A stretch of DNA of 64,000 bases from Chloroflexia bacterium SDU3-3 (GCA_009268125.1 WBOU01000013.1:1-64000), one strand, 5' to 3'. Counted from the stretch's first letter, positions 53,718 to 62,900 are shown. The notes: generated by a model not told the origin, from the letters alone. Program-made: numbers and translations.

Positions 53718-53791
53718 CTGTATATCTCGCATTCCACAGGCTTACAGATGCAGGCCGCTGGCTTATGAAGCCTCTTCTTCCCTATTCTCTG

Positions 53792-54952
53792 CTACAGCCC
53801 ATACAGGCGCATCAGCGGCACGATCAGCGTGCTGGTGAGCGTGGCCAGCGCGGCCCACGGCGCGCGGCGCGCGGGCGGCAGGTGGCGGTCGTAGACCATG
53901 TTGTACTCCACACTGGGCAGGCTGCCCCGGTGGCGCTTGAAGGCCGCCGCCCCCGAGCTCTGGTGCAGCACTAGGCCGCGTGCCGCCGCCTCCTCCACCA
54001 GCTTCAGCGAGATCAGGCGGTACAGCCCATCTTCGGCGGGCAGCGAGCGGTCGTAGCCGATCAGCGGCGTGGTCATCACGCCGTTGCGCTCCACAAAGCC
54101 CAGCACGCCATCCACGCGGCCATCGCGGCGGGCCGCCATCAGCATCAGCCAGCCCTCACGCAGCGCCTCGGCGAAGAACTGCTCGGTGAACTGCGGGTTG
54201 AAGGCCGAGTACTTGTCGATATAGAGCGAATCGTACAGATGCTTGACCCGCCCGATCTCGTGCGGCGCGATCTGCTGGGCCGCGCCCCATTGGTAGGGGC
54301 TGCGCCGCGCCAGCGAGCGATCTTTCTGAAACGACTTCTTGCGGGCGTAGCCACCGTCGCGCGGGTCGAGCAGGTAGACCTGCCTGCTGAACACGCCCCG
54401 GAAGCCCAGCCGCGCCAGCCGCCCGCGCAGCGGCTCGCCCAGCATGTCGCTCACCGAGCGAAACACGATCGCGCGGTCGGGGAAGGCCGCCGCCAGCGCG
54501 TCGCGCACGGCTGGCAGCGCATCCAGCGGCAGCGCGGGGTAGAGGTTGGTGGAGAGCAGCCAGTTGTTGACGTAGACCACTTGCTCGAACTGCGCCCAGC
54601 CCAGCGGGATGCGCAGCAGCCGCAGCAGGCTAGGGAATACCGCCCGCGCCAGCGGCCTGCCGCCCAGCTCTAGCTCCACCTCGCGACAGGCGTAGTCGAT
54701 GTAGTGGACAGTGGGCGAGCATACGTAGGACTGCGGGCTGGCCGCCGCATTGGCCAGCACCAGCGGCAGCAGCGCATCGCCCACCCGCAGCACCTGCACC
54801 TCGGCCTGGGCGTTGGCGATCAGGTGGGCGGGGCCGTGGCGCACCATGGGGGCCAGCACCGAGCGGGCGTAGCGCCCATCGGGCGTATCGGGCCATTCCA
54901 GCGTGTCGATTGTCGCCGCGTCGTAGCGGGCAACCAGGGGTTGTGCGATCAC
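53792..54952 (-). CDS. BioF2-like GNAT acyltransferase, end of the biosynthetic cluster
   Basis: A 386-residue protein of the tandem-GNAT (Acetyltransf_6/BioF2-like) type. It has an N-terminal beta region (VLRVGDALLPLVLAN) and a middle with FVFR-type VNNWLLSTN. The C-terminal GNAT half contains LMAARRDGRVDGVLGFVERNG and ends in a hydrophobic helix (TLTSTLIVPLMRLYG), suggesting membrane association. The GTG at 54952 overlaps the preceding stop by GTGA with AGGAG in front, better than the ATG at 54973. It is the last gene of the cluster 53792-58953 and probably transfers an acyl group. Confidence 0.75.
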   Translation of the reverse strand: MIAQPLVARYDAATIDTLEWPDTPDGRYARSVLAPMVRHGPAHLIANAQAEVQVLRVGDALLPLVLANAAASPQSYVCSPTVHYIDYACREVELELGGRPLARAVFPSLLRLLRIPLGWAQFEQVVYVNNWLLSTNLYPALPLDALPAVRDALAAAFPDRAIVFRSVSDMLGEPLRGRLARLGFRGVFSRQVYLLDPRDGGYARKKSFQKDRSLARRSPYQWGAAQQIAPHEIGRVKHLYDSLYIDKYSAFNPQFTEQFFAEALREGWLMLMAARRDGRVDGVLGFVERNGVMTTPLIGYDRSLPAEDGLYRLISLKLVEEAAARGLVLHQSSGAAAFKRHRGSLPSVEYNMVYDRHLPPARRAPWAALATLTSTLIVPLMRLYGL

Positions 54953-56097
54953 AGCAGCTCCTCGCCATTCCACTCAATATCCGCCGTCGTGGCCGCCACC
55001 AGCCCCACGCCGCGTCGCAGCGCCACGCCCGCAAACGCCGCCACCGACGCGATCTGGCCCAGCACCGGCAGCCAGTCGTCGCGCCGAAACACCACATCCG
55101 GCACCAGGGCCAGCTGGCGCACCAGCTCGGGCCAGCGCCGCAGCGGCACCGCGCCGGTGGTGAGCATGGCCAGCGCCAGCTGGCGCACGCGCCCCGGCGG
55201 CACCACGTGGGCGGGCGCGGCGGGGTCGGCAATCGCCCGCACCAGCGCGGCGTGGTCGATCAGGTGCAGGCCACTGGTGGCGCGGGGGTTGCACTCCAGC
55301 ACCTGCGGCCCGGCCTCGCCGCAGATCCAGTCGAGCGAGATCTGGCCGGTGTAGCCCAGCGCCGCGCCCAGCCGCTCGACCAGCACCAGCGTCGGGCCGC
55401 CATCCACCGACGCGAACTGCACGCCCGAGCCGAGGCCCAGGCGATAGGGCACCGCATAGGCGCAGTGGGCCGTCACGCGGCCAGCGTGCAGCACGCTGTA
55501 CGTGCACACGCTCGCGCCGTGGGCGAAGGACTGGATGAGCCAGGGCTGCTCGGGGGTGGGCTGGCAGGATGCGGGCGGGCGGTCATTGGCGCTCGGGCCG
55601 CAGTTGGTGATGATGCTGGTGGCGAAGCGCGAGAAGGCAGGCTTCAGCACATACTCGGGGAAATCGGGCAGCGCCTCGGCCACATCCGCCGCGCTGCGCA
55701 GCAGGCGGGTGCGCGGGGTGGGGATGCCCAGCGCCGCGCAGCGCTGCTGAAACTCGTACTTGTGGTGCAGGGGCCGCAGCATCTCCAGCGGCATGGTCAG
55801 CACCCGCGCCCGCTCGGCCAGCGCCACGTGGCTGGCCGCCAGCGCGAACACCTCCTCGCTGGTCGGGATAATCAGGTCGATGGCATAGCGCTCGACCGCC
55901 GCCAGCAGGGCCGCGACAAACGCCCGGGCCTGCCCGCGCGGCGCTGGCGTGGCGATATGGCCCGCCACAAAGCGCGAGCTGCTGCCCACCGTGCAGGGCA
56001 GCGGGTCGGCGGTGTACACGGTGTGGCCCGACTCGCCAAAAGCGCGGGCCAGCTCAAGCGCGACCGGGGCGCGCGAGCCGGTGATGAGCACGCGCAT
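54949..56097 (-). CDS. ATP-grasp ligase of the KAS III cluster
   Basis: A 382-residue ATP-grasp protein with a CarB-like pre-grasp domain. MRVLITGSRAPVALELARAF opens a Rossmann-like domain, DLIIPTSEEVFALA follows, then the grasp with YVLKPAFSRFATS and WLIQSFAHGASVCTYSV, and the metal-binding VLECNPRATSGLHLID. Glu and Asn in this last motif bind magnesium. The start overlaps the KAS III stop by one base (TGATG). It is likely an amide or ester ligase working on a carrier- or CoA-linked intermediate. Confidence 0.8.
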   Translation of the reverse strand: MRVLITGSRAPVALELARAFGESGHTVYTADPLPCTVGSSSRFVAGHIATPAPRGQARAFVAALLAAVERYAIDLIIPTSEEVFALAASHVALAERARVLTMPLEMLRPLHHKYEFQQRCAALGIPTPRTRLLRSAADVAEALPDFPEYVLKPAFSRFATSIITNCGPSANDRPPASCQPTPEQPWLIQSFAHGASVCTYSVLHAGRVTAHCAYAVPYRLGLGSGVQFASVDGGPTLVLVERLGAALGYTGQISLDWICGEAGPQVLECNPRATSGLHLIDHAALVRAIADPAAPAHVVPPGRVRQLALAMLTTGAVPLRRWPELVRQLALVPDVVFRRDDWLPVLGQIASVAAFAGVALRRGVGLVAATTADIEWNGEELL

Positions 56098-57086
56098 CAG
56101 TAGGTCATCGCCACAGCGCCGAGCGTGAGGCCAGCGCCGGTGCCCACCAGCAGCACCCGCTGGCCGCGCCGCAGCCGCCCGGCCTGATCGGCCTCGGCCA
56201 GGGCCAGCGGGATGGAGGCGGCGATGCAGTTGCCGCGCTCGGGCAGGTTGATGAACACCTGATCCTCGCGGAAGCCCAGGCGGCTGGTCAGCAGGTTCAC
56301 CGCGTGGCCGCTGGCCTGATGGGGGATGACCAGATCCAGCTCGCCGCGATCCCAGCCCAGGTCGGCAAAAAACTGGTTGAGGAACGGCTCGATCTGGCGG
56401 GCCGCCTGCTTGAACACCGCCAGCCCGCGCATGTGGAACATGTTCATCTCGGGCAGCGTGGCCGGGTCGTTGGGGTGGTGCAGCGTGCCACCGCCCAGGA
56501 TACGGGTCAGGTCGGCCCCGCTGCTGTGGGTGGCGAAGCGCGCCAGATGCAGCCCCGTGGCCGCGCCCGGCTCGGCGGCGGTAACGATGGCGGCGGCGGC
56601 GGCGTCGCCGAACAGCACCAGGCTCTCGTGCTCGCACGGGTTCAGCGAGCGCGAACCGATCTCGCTGCTGAACACCAGGATGCTGCGGTACATCCCGCTC
56701 TGCACCAGCAGCGCCGCCGTCTGCAGCGCAAACATGAAGCTCAGGCAGGTGGCGTTCACATCGAAGCAGGCGCTCTGGCCCTCGGGCGCGCCCAGCTCGC
56801 GCTGCACCAGCGCGGCGGTGCATGGAATGGCCTGCTGCGGCGCGGTCGAGGCCCCGATGATCGCATCCAGGTCGCGCACGGTCATGCCCGCGCGCTCCAG
56901 CGCCATCCGCGCCGCCGAGGCCGCCATGCCGGCGGTGGTCTCGTCGCCCGCGTAGCGCCGCGCCACCACGCCGGTGGCCCGCTCGATCCAGTTGGGCGGG
57001 ATGTCGAAGCACTGCTCCAGCTCCTCGTTGGGCACACGGCGCGAGGGGAGGTAGGAGCCGAGGCCAGCAATCATGCAGGGGATCAT
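56097..57086 (-). CDS. Beta-ketoacyl synthase III-like condensing enzyme
   Basis: A 329-residue thiolase-fold enzyme. The catalytic triad is Cys114 in VNATCLSFM, His256 in IPHQASGHAVN and Asn286 in ERGNCIAASIP. This matches 3-oxoacyl-ACP synthase III/OleA-like proteins, which start a chain or condense two acyl units. The length fits the family. Its position with an ATP-grasp ligase, MBL hydrolase, SDR and acyltransferase points to a specialised product, not housekeeping fatty acid synthesis. AAGGA precedes ATG 57086. Confidence 0.85.
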   Translation of the reverse strand: MIPCMIAGLGSYLPSRRVPNEELEQCFDIPPNWIERATGVVARRYAGDETTAGMAASAARMALERAGMTVRDLDAIIGASTAPQQAIPCTAALVQRELGAPEGQSACFDVNATCLSFMFALQTAALLVQSGMYRSILVFSSEIGSRSLNPCEHESLVLFGDAAAAAIVTAAEPGAATGLHLARFATHSSGADLTRILGGGTLHHPNDPATLPEMNMFHMRGLAVFKQAARQIEPFLNQFFADLGWDRGELDLVIPHQASGHAVNLLTSRLGFREDQVFINLPERGNCIAASIPLALAEADQAGRLRRGQRVLLVGTGAGLTLGAVAMTY

Positions 57087-57135
57087 AGCAGGTGTCCTTC
57101 AGGTTTCACAGGATGTTTGGTAGAAACGGCGTGCG

Positions 57136-57966
57136 CTACTCCGCCACGTAGGCCTCGTAGATCGCGGGGCAGTGGGTGGGCACGATCAGCACATCGGGGC
57201 GGGCCTGCGCAAAGGCGTGCAGGCCGTCGATGGTGGCGCATACAGCGCGGAAGTCGTCGGTCATCACGGCGGTGTACCAGGGCGGCGGGCGCCGCTCGCG
57301 GTAGGCGCGGCTCAGCCAGCAGCCGTCGGCGGCCAGCAGAACCGGGCCGCGCTCGGTCTGCACCAGCGCGCCGATCTGGCCGCGCGCGTGGCCGGGCAGG
57401 CCCACCAGCACCACCGAGCCATCGTCGAACAGATCGAACGTGGGGCCGAGGCCGGGCAGCGGCGGGCCGCTGAAGGGCAGCAGCAGGCGGGACTGGCGCT
57501 CGAAGCCCTCGGGCAGCAGGTCGGGCAGGTAGCCGCGGCGGATGGCGGCCAGCCCCGTGCGGCCCGCCACATCCTCGTAGGCGGCGCGCGTGGCCACCAC
57601 GGTGGCGTCGGGGAAGTCGCGCAGGCCCGCCACATGGTCGCCGTGGAAGTGCGAGATCAGCACGTGGCGCACCTCCTCCGGCCCCACGCCCATGGCCAGC
57701 AGCTGGCTGGCCACGCTGCGCGAGCGCTCAATGCTGAGCGGCGTGGTGATGCGGTAGATCCAGTAGGGCCAGGCCATGGTGGCCCCCAGCATGCGCGGCG
57801 CGTAGCCGGTATCCCATAGCAGCCAGCCGTGCTGGGGGTGGCGCAGCAGCGCCACCAGCGCGTGGCACTGGGCCGCGCGGCGCTCGCCGCCGCGCAGCAT
57901 GGCAGATTCGCTCACCGTGCAGTAGCCGGTGTCGAGCAGGCGCATCGAGAGCAGGGGTGTGGTCAT
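57136..57966 (-). CDS. Metallo-beta-lactamase fold hydrolase
   Basis: A 276-residue MBL-fold hydrolase with the zinc motif ISHFHGDHVAGL (HxHxDH) and a second histidine motif in LVGLPGHARGQIG. DTGYCTV and LWDTGYAPRM open the fold. Proteins of this shape act as lactonases or thioester hydrolases. In this cluster it may release or rearrange the condensed product. Only 12 nt separate it from the SDR gene, and 49 nt follow before the KAS III gene. Confidence 0.83.
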   Translation of the reverse strand: MTTPLLSMRLLDTGYCTVSESAMLRGGERRAAQCHALVALLRHPQHGWLLWDTGYAPRMLGATMAWPYWIYRITTPLSIERSRSVASQLLAMGVGPEEVRHVLISHFHGDHVAGLRDFPDATVVATRAAYEDVAGRTGLAAIRRGYLPDLLPEGFERQSRLLLPFSGPPLPGLGPTFDLFDDGSVVLVGLPGHARGQIGALVQTERGPVLLAADGCWLSRAYRERRPPPWYTAVMTDDFRAVCATIDGLHAFAQARPDVLIVPTHCPAIYEAYVAE

Positions 57967-57978
57967 AGGGTGAAGCTC

Positions 57979-58953
57979 CTAGCGGGCGGCGGGAAGCGCG
58001 GCCAGCGTGCGCGCCACGCCCTCATCCACCGAAACCAGCGGGGCGTAGCCGAGGTCGCGCTGGGCGGCGGCGATGGTGTAGGTCTGCGTGCGGCCAAGGA
58101 TGGTGGCGGTGTAGCGGGTGAGCAGCGGCTCGCCGCCCAGCAGGCGGGCGCGGGCCTCCATAGCGGCGGCGGCGGCCAGCACCACCGGCAGCGGCAGCCT
58201 GCGCAGGCGGTCGGGCAGGCCGCAGGCCCGCAGCACGCGGCGGATGAGGCCCCACAGCGGCACATGCTCGCCGTTGGTGATGGTGTAGGTGCCGCCCACG
58301 GCGGCGGGCGCATCCAGGGCCAGCGCGGCGGCGTGGGCCACATTCTCCACGTAGGTCACATCTACATGGTTGTGGCCGTCGCCCACCTGCGGCAGCCGCC
58401 CGGCCCGCGCCGCCGCGATCAGGCGCGGCAGCAGCGCCTGGTCGCCCGGTCCGAAGATCGCCTTGGGCCGCAGGATCACCGTCTCTAGGCCCTGGCTGGC
58501 CCGCACCAGATCCTCGCCCAGCTTCTTGGTGTGCGAGTAGATCGAGGCGAAGCGGCGCGGGTAGGGCGCGTCCTCGCGCTGATCGAACACGTCGCTGCCG
58601 CCAAACGTGACGCTGGGCGAGGAGACGTAGACCAGGCGGCGCACCCCGTGGGCCTGGCAGCCTGCGATCACCGCCGCCGTGCCGCCCACGTTCACGGCCA
58701 CAAATTCGGCTCGCGGCCCCCACGGCTCGGACAAGGCCCCCGCGTGGATCACGGCGTGCGCGCCCGCGCAGGCAGCCGCCACCGCAGCGCGGTCGCGCAG
58801 GTCGGCGCGCACGGGGGCCGCGCCCGCCGCCAGCACCTCGGGGATGGCCGCCATGTTGCGGCCCATCACCCGCACCCTGTGGCCGCGCGCCAGCAGCGCC
58901 ATGGCCACGTGGCGTCCAAGAAAGCCCGTCCCACCAGTGACAAGAATTTCCAT
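57979..58953 (-). CDS. OleD-like NAD(P)-dependent SDR, first gene of the cluster
   Basis: A 324-residue extended SDR with GGTGFLGRHVA (7-17), catalytic Tyr and Lys in YSHTKKLGE and FGPGDQALLPRLIA, RLPQVGDGHNHVDVTYVENV, typical of 3-beta-hydroxysteroid dehydrogenase/OleD-like enzymes. In OleABCD clusters OleD reduces the beta-ketoacid made by OleA, and an analogous role with the KAS III product is inferred. No oleB- or oleC-like gene (alpha/beta hydrolase, AMP ligase) is seen here. Confidence 0.8.
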   Translation of the reverse strand: MEILVTGGTGFLGRHVAMALLARGHRVRVMGRNMAAIPEVLAAGAAPVRADLRDRAAVAAACAGAHAVIHAGALSEPWGPRAEFVAVNVGGTAAVIAGCQAHGVRRLVYVSSPSVTFGGSDVFDQREDAPYPRRFASIYSHTKKLGEDLVRASQGLETVILRPKAIFGPGDQALLPRLIAAARAGRLPQVGDGHNHVDVTYVENVAHAAALALDAPAAVGGTYTITNGEHVPLWGLIRRVLRACGLPDRLRRLPLPVVLAAAAAMEARARLLGGEPLLTRYTATILGRTQTYTIAAAQRDLGYAPLVSVDEGVARTLAALPAAR

Positions 58954-59227
58954 AGGCCCCCAAGATCGGCTTCAAAACAGCGCCCAGCCATGCAGCAGCC
59001 AACGCGCAGAGCGGATGTCGTGCGGGCGCATCCTATCGATCCAGCTGCTAGCCAGCTGCCACAGGCGCATGTTTGACGGTTCGTAGTACAAAACGAGGGC
59101 CAGATCAGCTTTTCGCAAACCCAGCGCGGCGCAAAAAATGCGCCGCCCTCGCGATAGCAGGCTGCCCCGTACCGCAAAGGATAGCGCATTGTCCCAGGAC
59201 TTCAAGAGCCGATCTGGCGCGGGCCAG

Positions 59228-60124
59228 CTACTTGGCGATGCCCACCACCGCCTTGCCGCGCAGCTTGCGGCTGATCAGCCAGCCCGCCAGCAGCACCAGG
59301 CCCCACACCGGCGACCACACCAGCAGCACGATCAGCACGCTGGCCAGGCCCTGGCCGAACTCCACCAGGCTGCGCAGCGCGTCGCGGGCCACACCCATCG
59401 GCTGCCAGCCATCCGCAGAAACAATCGGCGCGGCGCTGGGCACCGGCATCAGCGTCAGGTCCACCGTCGAGAGCGAGGCGCTCTGGCTCAGGTACTTCAT
59501 GCGCCCCTCGATCTCGTCGATCTGGGCCTGGTACTCGTTCAGCGCCTCGTTGACCTTCAGCGTGTCCTCCACCGTCTGCGACTTGGCCAGCAGCTCCAGC
59601 AGGCGGTCGCGCGTGGCGGTCAGCGTCTTCTTGTGCGACTCTAGGTCGACATACTCCTCGGTCACATCCTGGCCCTTGATGCCCAGGTCGCTAACCTTCA
59701 CCGACGCGCTCTTGATCTGCTCCAGCAGCGCGTCGAAGCGGTCGGAGGGCACTCGGATGCGTACCACAACCCGGCGGTAGTCATCCGTGCCGCTGGTCTG
59801 CGAGTCGACGATGAAGCCGCCCATGCCGCCCACCTGGGTGAGCACCTGCTGCGCCACCGCGTCTAGGTCGTTCACCTGCACGGTCATGGTGGCGGTCTTG
59901 ATCACCATGCGCTCGGTCTGCTGCACGCTAGCCGCCGTGTCCACCACCTTGCTAGCACCATCGCCGGGCGCGGCACTGGCCCCGCCGGTGGCGGGGGCCT
60001 CCTCGGGCATGGCCGGGGCAGCCTCGTACTGCGGGGCGCTCGCCCCAGTCATGCGATCTGCGCTGCCGCACGCGCTCAGCGCCAGCGCCAGCATCGCAAA
60101 AAGGGAGAGGGATCGCCAGGTCAT
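59228..60124 (-). CDS. DUF4349 lipoprotein
   Basis: A 298-residue lipoprotein with a lipobox LSAC (Cys19) after a signal peptide. The exposed domain has MTVQVNDLDAVAQQVLTQVG and GGFIVDSQTSGTDDYRRVVV (beta), then a coiled coil (SHKKTLTATRDRLLELLA to IDEIEGRMKYL), and the DUF4349 C-terminal segment (STVDLTLMPVPS) with one transmembrane helix (LIVLLVWSPVWGLVLLAGWL). Function unknown; surface or periplasm-facing in monoderm Chloroflexi. The ATG at 60124 gives the signal peptide. Confidence 0.82.
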   Translation of the reverse strand: MTWRSLSLFAMLALALSACGSADRMTGASAPQYEAAPAMPEEAPATGGASAAPGDGASKVVDTAASVQQTERMVIKTATMTVQVNDLDAVAQQVLTQVGGMGGFIVDSQTSGTDDYRRVVVRIRVPSDRFDALLEQIKSASVKVSDLGIKGQDVTEEYVDLESHKKTLTATRDRLLELLAKSQTVEDTLKVNEALNEYQAQIDEIEGRMKYLSQSASLSTVDLTLMPVPSAAPIVSADGWQPMGVARDALRSLVEFGQGLASVLIVLLVWSPVWGLVLLAGWLISRKLRGKAVVGIAK

Positions 60125-60254
60125 ATGGGTTCCTCTTTCGGTGAAATCTGCTATCTGGAACAAAGACGCGGTGCCCGAACAAATAGTTCCTTGGCAGATC
60201 GAACGTGGCCAAACCGCTTTTTCGCCCCGTCGGCGGGCTGGGGCAAAAAAAACG

Positions 60255-60480
60255 AATACCACGAAGGCATGAAGGCGCGAGGGGAGACCGTTTTACCACC
60301 AAGCCTCCAAAGCTCCAAGGGGGCAAAAGGAGAAGCGTTTTACCACCAAGACTCCAAGGCTCCAAGGGGGCAAAAGGGGTAAAAACATAGGCATGGCCAA
60401 CTTTACCCACCCGGCCCATGCGGCGAAGGTGCCGCTCATGTTTTGATGGCCATATGCGCGAACGATAGCAGCCAGAACAC
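60255..60480. repeat. Composite repeat, unit 1
   Basis: ACCACGAAGGCATGAAGGCG, then ACCACCAAGCCTCCAAAGC and ACCACCAAGACTCCAAGGC, followed by CACCCGGCCCATGCGGCG and TGATGGCCATATGCGCG. The same order occurs at 60618-60800 and, worn, at 553-700. Confidence 0.65.
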
Positions 60481-60617
60481 GGCATAGGAACGCTCAAAAT
60501 TGGGGGGTCGAAGGGGGCGATGCCCCCTCGCGGGGTTGTTAGGGGCTGGCCCCTAACCGCCGCCCGCGCAGGGCACACACCCACCAACCACGAGCAACCA
60601 TCATGAGGGGACAAAAA

Positions 60618-60800
60618 ACGAATACCACGAAGACACGAAGACGCGAGGGGAGACCGTTTTACCACCAAGACTCCAAGACCCCAAGGGCACAAAGGGCTAA
60701 AAACAGAGGCATCGCCAGCTTTACCCACCCGGCCCATCCGGCGAAGGTGCCGCTCATGTTTTGATGGCCATATGCACGAACGATAGCAGCCAGGAAACAG
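60618..60800. repeat. Composite repeat, unit 2
   Basis: Near-identical direct copy of the 60255-60480 order: ACCACGAAGACACGAAGACG, ACCACCAAGACTCCAAGACC, CACCCGGCCCATCCGGCG and TGATGGCCATATGCACG. Confidence 0.65.
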
Positions 60801-60879
60801 CAGATGTAGATCTCATCTCCACCACCATGTGGGATCGTCCCACTACCGCCCTCTTCCCTTCGCGCCCGCGCGTCTTCTA

Positions 60880-60978
60880 AAACAATCGCCTTCGTATCCT
60901 GGAGGCTTGGTGGTAAAAAAACCTCGCGCCCTCATGTCTTCGTGGTAAACAATCTCCTTGGTGTCTTGGTGGTGAACC
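60880..60978. repeat. CCACGAAG/CTTGGTGTC repeats upstream of dnaX
   Basis: Minus-orientation TCTTCGTGGTAAAC, TGGAGGCTTGGTGGT and CTTGGTGTCTTGGTGG copies of the window-wide family end about 25 nt before the dnaX -35 box. Confidence 0.6.
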
Positions 60979-61002
60979 CACACGCAACCCGAAAATCTGT
61001 GC

Positions 61003-61031
61003 TTGCCGATGCAGGCACCGTAGGGTATAAT
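61003..61031 (+). promoter_or_regulatory. Promoter of dnaX-ybaB-recR
   Basis: TTGCCG (61003-61008), 17-bp spacer and TATAAT (61026-61031) form a near-consensus promoter. It ends 33 nt before dnaX. Confidence 0.75.
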
Positions 61032-61064
61032 AAAAACCTACGGAACGCATCAGAGAGGCTTAGA

Positions 61065-62861
61065 ATGGCATCCCAGGCACTATACCGGCGCTACCGATCG
61101 CAGACGTTCTCGGAGCTAGTAGGCCAAGAACACATCGTTCAGACCCTGCGCAACGCCCTCGCGGAGGGGCGGCTGGGCCACGCCTACCTCTTCACCGGGC
61201 CGCGCGGCGTAGGCAAGACCAGTGTAGCCCGCCTGCTGGCCAAGGCCGTGAACTGCACCGCCGAGGGCGAGCGCCCCTGCGGCGAGTGCGAGTCGTGCCA
61301 GGCCGTGGCCGAGGGCCGCCACGTGGATGTGATCGAGATGGACGCCGCCTCGCACACCAGCGTCGAGGACGCCCGCGAGATCATCGAGCGCGTGCAGTTC
61401 CGGCCTACGCTGGGGGCCTACAAGGTCTACATCATCGACGAGGTCCACATGCTCTCCACCGCCGCCTTCAACGCGCTGCTGAAGACGCTGGAGGAGCCGC
61501 CCGGCCACGCTATCTTCATCCTGGCCACCACCGAGAACCACAAGGTGCCCGCCACCATCCTCTCGCGCTGCCAGCGCTTCACCTTCAACCGCCACACCGT
61601 CGCATCCACCGCCGCGCACCTCCAGGAGATCGCGGTCGAGGAGGGCTTCGCGCTTGAGGCGGGCGTGGCCGAGACGGTGGCGCGCGCCGCCACCGGCAGC
61701 ATGCGCGACGCGCTGAGCGTGCTGGATCAGCTGATGTCCTACGGCAGCCCCACCATCTCGCTGGCCCAGGTGCAGGGGCTGCTGGGCGCGGCCCAGTCGC
61801 GCGAGGTGGTGGCCCTGGTCGAGGCCATGATCGCGGGCGACATCACGGCGGCGCTGCGGGCCGTGGGCGGCGTGGCCGCACAGGGTGCCGACCTGCGCCA
61901 GTTCGCCCGCGACCTCGTGGCCCACCTGCGCGACCTGATGCTGCTGAAGGCCGGGGGCGACCCCGAGCTGCTGGACGCGGGCGAGGACGAGCTGGACGAG
62001 CTGCAGCGCCAGGCCAGCGCCGCCGATCTGGCCGCGCTGATGCAGTGGGTCAAGCTGTTCGGCATGATCGACCAGCAGATCCGCGCCGCCACCATCGCCC
62101 AGCTGCCGCTGGAGATGGCCGTGGTCGAGGCCATCGCCCGCCCCGCGCCCGCACTGGGCGCGCCCGCCGCGCGGCCCGCAGGCCCCAGCGCCCGCGCCGC
62201 AGCGCCCACGCCACAGCCCCAGCGCCAGACCCCAGCGCCCGCGCCGCAGCGCCAGCCCGCGCCGCAGCCCCAAGCCCCGCGCCCCGCGCCAGTGGAGCAG
62301 GCCGCGCCGCCCGAGCAGGCCGCGCCGCCGCACCCCGCCGACGAGCAGCCGCCGCACCCCGCCGACGCCGCGCCCGCCCCAGCCGAGCAGGCAGCGCCTG
62401 CGCCCCAGGCCGAGCCCGCAGCTGCGGAGGTGGAGGAGGATGACGCCTCGACCGCCGACATCGCCCAGGAAAACGCCGCCGTAGCCGCGCTAGAGCAGAT
62501 TGAGTCGATCTGGAACGACGTGGTCCGCGATGTGCGCGTCCGTGATAAAATGGTCTACGCCCTGCTCAACAGCGGCGTCAGGCCGATCGATGTGGAGGGC
62601 ATCGTGCTGGTGCTCGAAGTGGCAAGCGACTTCTTCCGCACCAAGCTCGACCAGCCTAGCACCAAGGCCGTAATCGAGCAGATGCTCAAGAAGCACACCG
62701 GCATCGACTACCGCCTGCGCTGCGCCGTGAAAGAGCTTGAGCGCGAGAACCCGAATGTGCTGCGCGAGCAGATCCGCACCAGCCGCAAAGACCCGCACGT
62801 GAAGGCCGCGCTCAACATCTTCGATGCCGAGATCGTGGCCGTCGAGCCGGATGAGGCCTAG
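61065..62861 (+). CDS. dnaX: DNA polymerase III subunit gamma/tau
   Basis: A 598-residue clamp-loader ATPase. Walker A GPRGVGKTS (45-53), a four-cysteine zinc module (CTAEGERPCGECESCQ), the DEVHM box and sensor SRC (in TILSRCQRF) are all present, followed by the clamp-loader lid domain. A Pro/Ala/Gln-rich linker (about 62150-62450) joins the tau-type C-terminal domain, which ends in a helical region near EQMLKKHTGIDYRL. It loads the sliding clamp and bridges polymerases. ATG 61065 has AGAGAGG and a promoter in front. First gene of the dnaX-ybaB-recR block. Confidence 0.93.
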   Translation: MASQALYRRYRSQTFSELVGQEHIVQTLRNALAEGRLGHAYLFTGPRGVGKTSVARLLAKAVNCTAEGERPCGECESCQAVAEGRHVDVIEMDAASHTSVEDAREIIERVQFRPTLGAYKVYIIDEVHMLSTAAFNALLKTLEEPPGHAIFILATTENHKVPATILSRCQRFTFNRHTVASTAAHLQEIAVEEGFALEAGVAETVARAATGSMRDALSVLDQLMSYGSPTISLAQVQGLLGAAQSREVVALVEAMIAGDITAALRAVGGVAAQGADLRQFARDLVAHLRDLMLLKAGGDPELLDAGEDELDELQRQASAADLAALMQWVKLFGMIDQQIRAATIAQLPLEMAVVEAIARPAPALGAPAARPAGPSARAAAPTPQPQRQTPAPAPQRQPAPQPQAPRPAPVEQAAPPEQAAPPHPADEQPPHPADAAPAPAEQAAPAPQAEPAAAEVEEDDASTADIAQENAAVAALEQIESIWNDVVRDVRVRDKMVYALLNSGVRPIDVEGIVLVLEVASDFFRTKLDQPSTKAVIEQMLKKHTGIDYRLRCAVKELERENPNVLREQIRTSRKDPHVKAALNIFDAEIVAVEPDEA

Positions 62862-62900
62862 CATACAATCAGCGAAAGCAAACGAAAGGAATACCAACGC

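Larger units (their letters stand above)
60125..61000. other. Intergenic region with composite repeats
   Basis: About 900 bp without a supported gene. Repeat clusters lie at 60255-60385, 60618-60700 and 60880-60978, and the CACCCGGCCCATGCGGCG module occurs at 60400-60600 and 60716-60800. No terminal GTGACACC repeats flank it here. Confidence 0.65.

Noticed and set aside
56098-57012. Upstream in-frame extension of the ATP-grasp gene (up to 687 codons)
   Set aside because: It lies antisense-frame over the KAS III gene with low-complexity sequence, and the real start overlaps the KAS III stop.
53792-58953. Considered a complete oleABCD olefin cluster
   Set aside because: Only OleA- and OleD-like genes fit. 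There is no OleB hydrolase or OleC ligase, and an ATP-grasp ligase and acyltransferase are present instead.
60125-61000. Considered a CRISPR-like array because of short repeated motifs
   Set aside because: Repeat units are imperfect, unevenly spaced and recur between genes all over the window. No cas genes.
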